8,089 nt of DNA from Clostridiales bacterium (lineage in GTDB: Bacteria; Bacillota; Clostridia; Christensenellales; CAG-917), in contig JAAVHW010000093.1 of the NCBI GenBank assembly GCA_014799525.1, forward strand, positions 1 through 8,089, read 5' to 3'. Positions 1-5,441 of this stretch are shown piece by piece (the stretch's first letter is position 1; the number at the start of each line of letters is the position of its first letter). The position numbers and the translations under genes are program-made. Below the pieces are notes generated by a model. It was given only the letters and a program-made list of their open reading frames with translations, was not told the origin of the DNA and ran no database searches.

Positions 1-5
1 CCTTT

Positions 6-26
6 GCGCGCGTCATGTACGCGTGC
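6..26. repeat. GC-rich hairpin at the left edge
   Basis: Bases 6-13 pair with 19-26 (8 bp, one G-T wobble) around a five-base loop. Neither side has a real T-run, so it is not a classic intrinsic terminator. It may belong to a feature that lies outside the window. The rest of 27-128 is AT-rich and I see no gene in it. Confidence 0.4.
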
Positions 27-128
27 GCGAGTTATATTATACTGTATTGATGTATTTTATCACTAAATCAAAAAAAATGCAACATGCTTATACTGTTTAT
101 AAACACATCTTTTTACCCCATAATAGCA

Positions 129-151
129 AAGCGGCACAAATCGCGCCGCTT
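129..151 (-). terminator. Possible weak terminator of the zinc-ribbon gene
   Basis: AAGCGGC (129-135) and GCCGCTT (145-151) form a perfect 7-bp stem with a nine-base loop. It lies about 35 bases beyond the stop codon of the minus-strand gene ending at 185. On the minus strand the stem is followed only by a broken T-run (TTTGCTATTAT), so termination may be weak or factor-assisted. Confidence 0.45.
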
Positions 152-184
152 ACAATTGCCTCATATTAAACTTTTTCAACAACC

Positions 185-655
185 TCAAAGCTCGTCGTCC
201 TCGTCAAGCTCCTCGTCATCCTCGTCGTCAAGACCCAGAAGGTCACCCTCGTCAAGCTCCTCGAAGTCGTCAATCGGAGATTCCTCATCTTCAATGTCAT
301 CATCCTCTTCCTCTTCTTCAAGCTGTGAGAGCGACACGTCGCCGTCATCGTCAGCGTTCAATGAATCGTCATCGTCCATAAAGTCGCGCCAGCCGTCATC
401 GTCGTCACTGTTCTTTTCTATCTCCTTTTCGGCGCGCAGAGCACGGCAGCTCGCACAGACGTCCTCTTCGGCGTCAAGGAAGTTCATCTTGCATATCGGG
501 CAAACCCTCTCGCCCATATCAATGATGTCGTCGTCATCTTCAAGCAGACTTATTTTGCTCGCCTTACCCAACTGCGCCTTGCACACCTCGCAAAGCTCCT
601 CTTCGTTGGCAATCCAGTTCAGTTCGCAGCGCGGACACTTCTTATATTTTCCCAT
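185..655 (-). CDS. Duplicated zinc-ribbon protein with polyacidic tail
   Basis: A 156-residue soluble protein with no signal peptide or membrane segment. Two Cys4 knuckles have identical spacing, CxxC-x11-CxxC: Cys7/10/22/25 and Cys52/55/67/70. The two copies also share CP, N and EE positions, so they look like an internal duplication, and each should bind one zinc. From residue 84 to the C-terminus 44 of 73 residues are Asp or Glu by my count, with one Arg and no Lys. Such a tail is probably disordered and could mimic nucleic acid or contact a basic partner; that is inference. The start is set by AGAGGG five bases upstream of the ATG. A promoter lies at 686-714. The gene is transcribed away from spo0A. 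I do not recognise a named family beyond zinc-ribbon, so the function is unknown. The repetitive GAC/GAT/GAG codons make the opposite strand open as a poly-Ser frame, which is an artefact. Confidence 0.85.
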   Translation of the reverse strand: MGKYKKCPRCELNWIANEEELCEVCKAQLGKASKISLLEDDDDIIDMGERVCPICKMNFLDAEEDVCASCRALRAEKEIEKNSDDDDGWRDFMDDDDSLNADDDGDVSLSQLEEEEEDDDIEDEESPIDDFEELDEGDLLGLDDEDDEELDEDDEL

Positions 656-685
656 ATCAGCCCTCTAAGGTTTGAGTTTTCATAT

Positions 686-714
686 ATTATATTGATAAGA
701 TGGAATTCTGTAAA
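686..714 (-). promoter_or_regulatory. Promoter of the zinc-ribbon gene
   Basis: On the minus strand TTTACA (714-709) and TATAAT (691-686) are separated by 17 bases. The -10 box lies about 30 bases upstream of the ATG at 655. This is a good match to a vegetative sigma-A promoter. Confidence 0.7.
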
Positions 715-1128
715 CTGAATTATGCGTATTTATAAAAAAAAATTTTTGCGTAAAACAACATTGTTTTTGGTTGCAGGACAAATAACCCACAGAAAAATTG
801 TTTAAAAGCTCGCAGGCGCATTCCAAATAGCTGTAATTTTTCACGCTTTTAAAATTGTTGAAAAATTTCACATTCAAAAAAATGGTGAAAAGTTCTGCTT
901 ATCCATACTTAAATCACGCGTAAAAAAGTTATCTTGTGGTTTTATTTCACCCCTTTTACTATATCTTGTAATTTGAAAAAATGTTGAAAAAAATAGTTGT
1001 ATTTTCTACTCTTTTGCTCTAAAATCAGACCATAAATCGCAAAATACTGCATATTTTCATCGGTTTAATCGCTATAAAACATAATAATCGACGATACGAC
1101 ATATCATCGCATTCTTCGGCGTTTTTCG

Positions 1129-1163
1129 TCATGCGCTCTTTCTTTCACGCATGATACTATAAT
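1129..1163 (+). promoter_or_regulatory. spo0A promoter region with an inverted repeat
   Basis: A perfect -10 box TATAAT lies at 1158-1163, 35 bases before the spo0A start. There is no good -35 match at 16-18 bases. The -35 position instead falls in the spacer of a perfect inverted repeat, TCATGCG (1129-1135) and CGCATGA (1148-1154), with arms about two helical turns apart. This suggests an activated or repressed promoter; the regulator is unknown. Confidence 0.5.
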
Positions 1164-1197
1164 GCCGTAAATCTTAATATCACCCAAGGAGTTAATT

Positions 1198-1947
1198 ATG
1201 AAAAAGAAAATCCTCATTGCTGACGACAACCTCGCTTTTTGTTCAAGTCTTAAAGACTTCATCTCGACCCACTCCGACTTCGACGTTGTGGGCATCGCCG
1301 CAAACGGCGTTCAGGCATTGCAGCTCGTAGAGTCCACCGACCCCGACTATCTGCTTTTGGACATCGTTATGCCCGAGCTTGACGGCTTCGGAGTGCTTAG
1401 CGCACTCGAAGGCAAACGCCCTATCGTAATTATGATATCCCAGCTTGCCACGGACGGCTTTGTACAAAAAGCTATGCAGTACGGCGCGAGCTACTTCCTC
1501 GCAAAGCCGTTGGACTTTAGCCGCCTGCTCAAGCTGCTCATGGAGCTTGGCGAGCCTCAACCCGCTATGCCAAAGCCCGCGCCCACCTCAAAGCGCGTAC
1601 GCTCATTAGACGAGAAGATTGCAAACCTCTTCATCTCCGTTGGCATACCCGCGCATATCAAAGGCTATCAGTTCTTGCGCGAAGCCATAAAGATGACCAT
1701 AGACACCCCCGACATCATCAACTCCATAACCAAGCGCCTCTACCCTGGCATAGCCGAGCGCTACGACACATCCGCCTCAAAGGTGGAACGCGCCATACGC
1801 CACGCCATTGAAGTCGCCTGGTCGAGAGGCAAGATTGAGAACATCAACAACATATTCGGGATAAAGATATACTCTCCCAACGAAAAGCCTACAAACGGCG
1901 AGTTTATCGCACTTATCGCTGACAAGCTCATGCTTGAATCCGCATAA
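1198..1947 (+). CDS. spo0A: Sporulation master regulator Spo0A
   Basis: This is the response regulator that, once phosphorylated, binds 0A boxes and controls entry into sporulation and stationary-phase genes. Its 249 residues are slightly shorter than the 267 of the Bacillus subtilis protein. The receiver domain (about 1-118) has the acid pair Asp9-Asp10, the phosphoacceptor Asp55, the switch Ser81 and Lys103. A Pro-rich linker covers about 119-131. The C-terminal Spo0A DNA-binding domain carries the family-diagnostic stretches HIKGYQFLREAI (153-164) and the helix-turn-helix region around VERAIRHAIEVAWSRG (196-211), followed by KPTNGEFIALIADKL (230-244). The start is fixed by AAGGAG six bases upstream. 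The usual Clostridia/Bacilli neighbour spoIVB is not directly upstream; the zinc-ribbon gene is there on the other strand. No other sporulation gene is in the window, so spore formation cannot be concluded. Confidence 0.97.
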   Translation: MKKKILIADDNLAFCSSLKDFISTHSDFDVVGIAANGVQALQLVESTDPDYLLLDIVMPELDGFGVLSALEGKRPIVIMISQLATDGFVQKAMQYGASYFLAKPLDFSRLLKLLMELGEPQPAMPKPAPTSKRVRSLDEKIANLFISVGIPAHIKGYQFLREAIKMTIDTPDIINSITKRLYPGIAERYDTSASKVERAIRHAIEVAWSRGKIENINNIFGIKIYSPNEKPTNGEFIALIADKLMLESA

Positions 1948-1950
1948 ACA

Positions 1951-2005
1951 GCGGTTTATATTACCATTATATAGTTATAAACTGCGAATACTGTAATATT
2001 ACCGC
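1951..2005. repeat. Mutually exclusive inverted repeats after spo0A
   Basis: GCGGTTTATA (1951-1960), three bases after the spo0A stop, pairs with TATAAACTGC (1976-1985), with one G-T wobble. The same 5' arm extended to 1964 can instead pair with 1993-2005, where GCGGT meets ACCGC and ATATTAC meets GTAATAT around a small internal loop. Neither structure is followed by a T-run. They may protect or end the spo0A mRNA without being a classic terminator. Confidence 0.45.
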
Positions 2006-2050
2006 AATTTGACGGTATGGTATCGATATGTCAAAATGCGGCGCAAACAA

Positions 2051-2083
2051 CGAGATTACACCCCATAGACGGGTGTATTCTCG
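2051..2083. repeat. Strong hairpin upstream of the tRNA promoter
   Basis: CGAGA (2051-2055) plus TACACCC (2057-2063) pair with GGGTGTA (2071-2077) plus TCTCG (2079-2083). This gives 12 Watson-Crick pairs interrupted by a single T-T mismatch, with a seven-base loop. There is no T-run on either side. It could end spo0A transcription with help, or be an operator-like or mobile-element remnant. Confidence 0.5.
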
Positions 2084-2123
2084 CCGTGAAATACATTCAT
2101 TCCCTCAAAACAAATCAAACCGT

Positions 2124-2152
2124 TTGACATTGACAGCGAAATAAGGTAAAAT
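2124..2152 (+). promoter_or_regulatory. Promoter of tRNA-Leu
   Basis: TTGACA (2124-2129) and TAAAAT (2147-2152) are spaced by 17 bases, close to the consensus for a strong stable-RNA promoter. A second TTGACA directly follows the first (2130-2135) but is too close to the -10 box to serve it. The tRNA begins 10 bases after the -10 box. Confidence 0.85.
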
Positions 2153-2162
2153 GCAATTACTC

Positions 2163-2250
2163 GCGGTTGTGGCGGAATTGGCAGACGCGCAAGATTCAGG
2201 TTCTTGTGAGCAGTACGTTCATGTGGGTTCAAGTCCCGTCAACCGCACCA
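2163..2250 (+). tRNA. tRNA-Leu, anticodon CAG
   Basis: A complete class II tRNA of 88 bases. The acceptor stem GCGGTTG (2163-2169) pairs perfectly with 2240-2246, followed by discriminator A2247 and an encoded CCA. The anticodon stem is CAAGA/TCTTG (2190-2194, 2202-2206) and its loop TTCAGGT places CAG at 2197-2199, reading CUG leucine codons, with G at position 37 as expected. The long variable arm (about 2207-2222) and the TTCAAGT T-loop (2228-2234) fit leucine tRNA. It has its own promoter and terminator, so it is a single-gene unit. Confidence 0.96.
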
Positions 2251-2255
2251 GCCTG

Positions 2256-2286
2256 AAAATGCACGTCGATATGACGTGCATTTTTT
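2256..2286 (+). terminator. Intrinsic terminator of the tRNA, bidirectional
   Basis: ATGCACGTC (2259-2267) pairs perfectly with GACGTGCAT (2273-2281) around a five-base loop. Three more A-T pairs come from the flanks (2256-2258 with 2282-2284). A run of six T (2281-2286) follows on the plus strand. On the minus strand the stem ends in four T, so it can also stop transcripts from the GIY-YIG gene. Confidence 0.9.
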
Positions 2287-2305
2287 GTTGCGTTTAGGGA
2301 CTTGC

Positions 2306-2355
2306 GCCAAAATATATTTTGGCGGCAATCTATGATTGCAACCCACATTCTGTGG
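2306..2355. repeat. Cluster of three adjacent palindromes
   Basis: Three inverted repeats lie head to tail. The first is a perfect 18-base palindrome, GCCAAAATATATTTTGGC (2306-2323). The second is GCAATC-TAT-GATTGC (2325-2339). The third is CCACA-TTC-TGTGG (2343-2355). They sit between the tRNA terminator and the 3' end of the GIY-YIG gene. They may be the border of an acquired segment or a copy of a dispersed palindromic repeat. No second copy is in the window. Confidence 0.55.
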
Positions 2356-2376
2356 CTGACGCTCGTTTTAAGAATT

Positions 2377-3222
2377 TTAATTTCTATTCATTCCAAATTT
2401 TCTTGTCATTAAAACTTCTTTCCAATAGGTTTCGCGCCCGATTATGTAGTCATTGCCTAAATTCATATTGCAAACTTCCAAAATCGAATACTTAAAATTG
2501 TTCCTATAATCAACCCCTTTATTATGCAATATTTCTTTCAGTTCTATATTGCCACCATGTCCGCATTTAGCATATTCTGACCAGCGCTGCCAGATGCAGT
2601 CATCGCCGTATGCGCTACCTACATATTGTTTGCCTGTAAGCGTGTCAACTATTAGATATATGCCTTTTACATTAGATAAGGCAGACTTCCATGTCGCAAT
2701 GTTATTATCTATAATATATTTTAGTGTTTGATATTCAATATTTACATTATCAAAACCATTGAAGTCGTTAATTGTCATTCGCTTGTCTAAAATTGAAGAA
2801 ACACAAATATCCGCAATTGCCTCCCCATTCCCCGATTGAAATTCTAAACAAGGATATGAATTGCGAAACTCTTTTCTATAGCTTACAAAAACCCTGCCTA
2901 TTAAATCTTCTTGATTATCTGTAAGCGACAAATCATATTGCCAAATTTCCTTCCCGTTCTTGCGTAATATTGATTTTGGCTCTTTGCTGTTTACTTTGTA
3001 CACTCCGCCGAACATCCAAACATCCTTACTGTAATATATCAACGATATCACATAATTGCGATTAAAATTCTTGCGGGTCTGATATGATTGCCATTCGCCA
3101 AAACCATCAATTAAAAACTCATTATATGGTTCACTTTTATCTAATGCGCCCGTTGCAAAATGAATTTTGTAGTTTTTATAATCTTCACTTTTAATATTTA
3201 AAATGTCTACTAATTTTATCAT
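2377..3222 (-). CDS. GIY-YIG nuclease domain protein, probably acquired
   Basis: A 281-residue protein with a C-terminal GIY-YIG nuclease fold, which cuts DNA through a metal-dependent Tyr/Arg/Glu centre. Visible are GIY at 187-189, YVG at 200-202, the Arg of QRW at 213, the metal-binding Glu264 in GRETYWKE, and a terminal Asn-rich end (GMNRN). All key residues are present, so the nuclease should be active. The N-terminal half (about 1-170) is a domain I cannot name; it may set specificity. No membrane segment is seen. The start is supported by GGAG six bases upstream of the ATG. The gene is clearly more AT-rich than spo0A or the aminotransferase and lies next to a tRNA, which suggests horizontal transfer. 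It could be a solitary homing-type endonuclease, part of a defence function, or a stray mobile gene; the sequence does not decide. Confidence 0.88.
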   Translation of the reverse strand: MIKLVDILNIKSEDYKNYKIHFATGALDKSEPYNEFLIDGFGEWQSYQTRKNFNRNYVISLIYYSKDVWMFGGVYKVNSKEPKSILRKNGKEIWQYDLSLTDNQEDLIGRVFVSYRKEFRNSYPCLEFQSGNGEAIADICVSSILDKRMTINDFNGFDNVNIEYQTLKYIIDNNIATWKSALSNVKGIYLIVDTLTGKQYVGSAYGDDCIWQRWSEYAKCGHGGNIELKEILHNKGVDYRNNFKYSILEVCNMNLGNDYIIGRETYWKEVLMTRKFGMNRN

Positions 3223-3248
3223 TTGTTACTCCAATTTGACTTTTAATA

Positions 3249-3276
3249 ATTATAGCATTTTAAGCTAAAAAATCAA
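3249..3276 (-). promoter_or_regulatory. Promoter of the GIY-YIG gene
   Basis: On the minus strand TTGATT (3276-3271) and TATAAT (3254-3249) are spaced by 16 bases. The perfect -10 box is 26 bases upstream of the ATG. Its -35 box is back to back with that of the divergent gene, 20 bases away. Confidence 0.65.
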
Positions 3277-3296
3277 ACACTATATCTGATTAGGCA

Positions 3297-3325
3297 TTGA
3301 CAATCATTGTAATTTACCACATAAT
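3297..3325 (+). promoter_or_regulatory. Promoter with an overlapping 7-1-7 inverted repeat
   Basis: TTGACA (3297-3302) and CATAAT (3320-3325) are spaced by 17 bases. Over the -35 box lies TGACAAT-C-ATTGTAA (3298-3312), a 7-1-7 inverted repeat with one mismatch. That is the architecture of Fur/PerR/Zur-type operators and agrees with the textbook Fur core TGATAATCATTATCA at 12 of 15 positions. Binding there should block this promoter; the identification is tentative. Confidence 0.55.
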
Positions 3326-3338
3326 AACTATAACATTT

Positions 3339-3343
3339 GGAGG
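3339..3343 (+). promoter_or_regulatory. Ribosome-binding site deciding the start at 3351
   Basis: GGAGG lies seven bases before the ATG at 3351. The longer frame opening at 3297 would start inside the -35 box of the gene's own promoter, so the ATG at 3351 is the real start. Confidence 0.85.
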
Positions 3344-3350
3344 TATAGAT

Positions 3351-3818
3351 ATGTGTTGGTTTTTCTCTAAAAAGAAAGCAAGAAACGTAGAGCCTTATAT
3401 TGAGCCGCGTGCAGAACAAAAAGAATCCTATTCATCTTCGCAAGAGGTAAAAGAAGCTCCGAAGTTTGAGAGGTTTTTGCTGACAGTCGAGGCGGCAAGC
3501 GGTCAAGTGGTTGCCGACCCTTCAGCGGAAGATATTCAAAATGCGGTGCGCGCGATATGCGCAAGCGAGGAATACTTCCTTGTGCTTGAAGGAAAGCAAG
3601 CGATAAACGGAGTGACGTATATTCAAGCAAACGGCTACGATGTAAGCAACCAAACTATTTACATGGAGCTTCAGCGTAAAGGAGTGGGCGCAGGCGCTGT
3701 CGCGCGCAACTACGGAAAAGTTGTGAGCGTTGGCTTGCTTGTCAAAACCCTTGCGGATTACCTGTCGGGAATAACGCCCGACCATATAACCGATTGGGAC
3801 TTCACAGGCGAGTTCTAA
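3351..3818 (+). CDS. Unrecognised 155-residue protein
   Basis: A small soluble protein with no signal peptide or membrane helix. The N-terminal part (about 1-38) starts MCWFFSKKK and then is charged and Ser/Glu-rich, probably a flexible arm. A compact domain follows (about 39-155), beginning FERFLLTVEAASGQVV. It contains the pattern FLVLEGKQAINGVTYIQA (76-93), alternating strand-like segments, a Gly/Ala-rich loop GVGAGAVA (111-118), and ends ITDWDFTGEF. The general form, a short domain with a strand-rich core and a Trp-Asp ending, reminds me of Imm1-type immunity proteins, but I cannot support that assignment. No toxin gene is adjacent. It is monocistronic, between its own promoter and a terminator at 3846-3876. 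The 7-1-7 site at the promoter hints at metal- or redox-dependent expression. Confidence 0.8.
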   Translation: MCWFFSKKKARNVEPYIEPRAEQKESYSSSQEVKEAPKFERFLLTVEAASGQVVADPSAEDIQNAVRAICASEEYFLVLEGKQAINGVTYIQANGYDVSNQTIYMELQRKGVGAGAVARNYGKVVSVGLLVKTLADYLSGITPDHITDWDFTGEF

Positions 3819-3845
3819 GTATAAATCAAAAGCAATATATAAATT

Positions 3846-3876
3846 GGACGACCGATTGCAGGTTCGTCCTTTTTTA
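3846..3876 (+). terminator. Intrinsic terminator
   Basis: GGACGA (3846-3851) pairs with TCGTCC (3864-3869). CC (3852-3853) and GG (3861-3862) extend the stem past a bulged T3863. Six T (3870-3875) follow. It separates the 155-residue gene from the aminotransferase gene. Confidence 0.85.
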
Positions 3877-3907
3877 TTGAAAATTTTGCAAGCTACCGTC
3901 ACTATTC

Positions 3908-3936
3908 TTGTGAATAGGCACAAAGCGTGATATAAT
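3908..3936 (+). promoter_or_regulatory. Extended -10 promoter of the aminotransferase gene
   Basis: TTGTGA (3908-3913) and a perfect TATAAT (3931-3936) are spaced by 17 bases. A TG at 3928-3929 makes it an extended -10 promoter. The -10 box ends 27 bases before the ATG at 3964. Confidence 0.8.
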
Positions 3937-3963
3937 ATCCACATCAAACCGTCGGGGGCTACT

Positions 3964-5151
3964 ATGGTCAACAATGAAATGTACGCTTTGGGCAGCAAAC
4001 GCTCCGTCATAAGGGAGCTTTTTGAATACGGCAAAATCCGAGCAAAGCAATTGGGCGCGGATAAGGTGTTTGATTTTTCAATCGGCAATCCGAGCGTTCC
4101 CGCGCCGAACTGCGTAAATGAAACTATAACCGCGCTCGTACAAAATATGGATAGCACCCTTCTACACGGCTATACCTCCGCGCAGGGTGACGAGAACGTG
4201 CGCCGAGCCATTGCGGAAAATCTGAACAAGAGATATTCCACCTCTTTTGCGGCAAACAACATCTATATGACATGCGGTGCGGCGGCAGGACTTGCCATCT
4301 CCATACGCGCACTCTGCTGCGACGGTGATGAATTTGTCATACTCGCGCCCTACTTCCCCGAATACAACGTCTTTATAAAAGCCGCGGGCGGAACCCCCGT
4401 GACTGTCGGCTTTGACGAGTCCTTCCAGATAGACTTTGACGCACTTCGCGGTGCTATTACAAAGCGCACGAAAGCGGTGATTGTCAACTCCCCGAACAAC
4501 CCGAGCGGCGTTGTATATTCAAAAGAAACGATTGAAAAGCTTGCAAAGCTACTTAGCGAACGCGCGGCAGAATATGCTCATCCTATCTACATCATAGCGG
4601 ACGAACCCTATCGCGAGCTTGTATACGATGACGTAGAGGTGTCGTTCATTCCCTCATACCATGCGGACACGCTCGTCTGTTACAGCTTTTCAAAAACGCT
4701 CTCGCTCCCAGGTGAGCGCATCGGATATATCGCCGTAAACCCACAGGCAAGCGACGCGGAAAACGTATATTTTGCCGTTATGGGTGCAGGACGTGCGCTC
4801 GGCTACATATGTGCGCCCGCACTCTTTCAGCGAGTCGTCGCAGAGTGCATAGAGGCTCGCCCCAACACGTTGGCATATAAGGAAAACCGCGACCTGCTTT
4901 TTGATGGGCTTAAGAATATCGGCTTTGAGTGCGTACATCCAAACGGCGCATTCTACCTCTTTGTCAAAGCCCTTGAACAAAGCGCGGAAGCGTTCTCTGA
5001 TAAAGCCAAGGCGTTTGGGCTGCTTCTCGTACCTGGCGAGGACTTCGCGGCAAGCGGCTGGGTGCGCGTTGCATACTGCGTGAGCAAGGATATGATTTTG
5101 CGCGCCATGCCCTACTTCAAGCAACTGTACGACTCATATACGAATCAATAG
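3964..5151 (+). CDS. Class I/II PLP-dependent aminotransferase
   Basis: A 395-residue cytosolic fold-type I aminotransferase, normal length for the aspartate/aromatic aminotransferase group (AspC/PatA-like). It should swap an amino group between an amino acid and a 2-oxo acid through pyridoxal phosphate. Visible are GYTSAQG (69-75), the phosphate-binding turn CGAAAGL (104-110), an aromatic stacking Tyr130, NSPNNPSG (175-182) with Asn179, ADEPYRELVY with Asp213 and Tyr216, the Schiff-base lysine Lys244 in SFSKTLSLPGER, and the carboxylate-binding Arg368 in WVRVAY. Substrate cannot be told by motifs: aspartate, aromatic amino acids and alanine are all possible. The start has an unusual all-G Shine-Dalgarno (GGGGG, 3954-3958) five bases upstream; a second in-frame ATG at 3979 has none. 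It has its own promoter. I see no intrinsic terminator at its end, which is four bases from the stop of the convergent small gene. Confidence 0.95.
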   Translation: MVNNEMYALGSKRSVIRELFEYGKIRAKQLGADKVFDFSIGNPSVPAPNCVNETITALVQNMDSTLLHGYTSAQGDENVRRAIAENLNKRYSTSFAANNIYMTCGAAAGLAISIRALCCDGDEFVILAPYFPEYNVFIKAAGGTPVTVGFDESFQIDFDALRGAITKRTKAVIVNSPNNPSGVVYSKETIEKLAKLLSERAAEYAHPIYIIADEPYRELVYDDVEVSFIPSYHADTLVCYSFSKTLSLPGERIGYIAVNPQASDAENVYFAVMGAGRALGYICAPALFQRVVAECIEARPNTLAYKENRDLLFDGLKNIGFECVHPNGAFYLFVKALEQSAEAFSDKAKAFGLLLVPGEDFAASGWVRVAYCVSKDMILRAMPYFKQLYDSYTNQ

Positions 5152-5155
5152 CGCA

Positions 5156-5366
5156 CTACAGGCACTTTATCTCGCCAAATTCTGCGCTTAAACCGTCAAA
5201 TATGGCGTATGAGCGGCAATATACACGCTTGCTTTTGCCGTGGAATTTCAGGCTTTTAGCGGTGAATTCTGCTCATGCTTACGCTTACGAGCTTTCCGTC
5301 TTTCGTTGCAATCTTGGTGCTTGTGATTGTGGTCTCTGTGCAGATACGTGTGAGTTTTACGTTCAT
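5156..5366 (-). pseudogene. Small gene with an apparent frameshift
   Basis: From ATG 5366, with AAGAGG seven bases upstream, the frame reads MNVKLTRICTETTITSTKIA and ends at a TAA after 36 codons. One frame over, reading continues from about 5276 with protein-like composition (EFTAKSLKFHGKSKRVYC, then YAIFDGLSAEFGEIKCL) to a TAG at 5156-5158. Start to final stop is 211 bases, one base more than a whole number of codons. One extra base near the repeated CGTAAG (about 5276-5290) would explain it and restore a protein of about 69 residues. It could be a decayed gene, a sequencing error, or programmed frameshifting. It lies downstream of the CGHVG gene on the same strand, 75 bases away, with a similar ribosome-binding site. 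I do not recognise the product. Confidence 0.5.
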
Positions 5367-5441
5367 AGTTATACCTCTTAATTATTTTATATATTAAATA
5401 TTTACAATATTGTTGCGGCTTATATGACTGTTTTTAAAAAG
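5367..5441 (-). other. AT-rich gap with two palindromes
   Basis: The 75 bases between the two minus-strand genes contain the 10-base palindrome ACAATATTGT (5404-5413). At 5422-5447, overlapping the stop of the upstream gene, ATATGAC and GTCATAT flank TGTTTTTAAAAA. Neither has a T-run placed like a terminator. A promoter for the small gene may lie in the AT-rich part but I cannot place one with confidence. Confidence 0.35.

Larger units (their letters stand above)
656..1197. other. AT-rich spacer between two divergent genes
   Basis: These 542 bases hold the promoters of the two divergent genes but no convincing gene. It contains a run of nine A then five T (734-747), which may bend DNA. An inverted repeat AAAACAA/TTGTTTT sits at 752-767, and TTTAAAAGC/GCTTTTAAA at 801-809 and 845-853. 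TGTTGAAAAA occurs at 856-865 and again at 982-991. A possible 65-codon frame on the minus strand (680-877) has no supporting ribosome-binding site and unusual composition, so I do not call it. I looked for a sigma-H promoter and Spo0A boxes and found no convincing match. Confidence 0.5.

Noticed and set aside
84..668. A plus-strand frame of 194 codons rich in serine runs
   Set aside because: It is the reverse reading of the acidic codons of the zinc-ribbon gene; it has no ribosome-binding site and no protein-like pattern.
680..877. A 65-codon minus-strand frame in the AT-rich spacer
   Set aside because: No ribosome-binding site, overlaps the zinc-ribbon promoter, and its composition is that of AT-rich non-coding DNA.
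2228..2250. A direct-repeat attachment site from integration at the tRNA 3' end
   Set aside because: No second copy of the tRNA 3' end is seen in the window and no integrase gene is present; only an 8-base inverted match exists.
3522..4157. A 211-codon minus-strand frame across a terminator and a promoter
   Set aside because: It crosses the terminator at 3846-3876 and lies opposite two real genes, so it is a chance frame.
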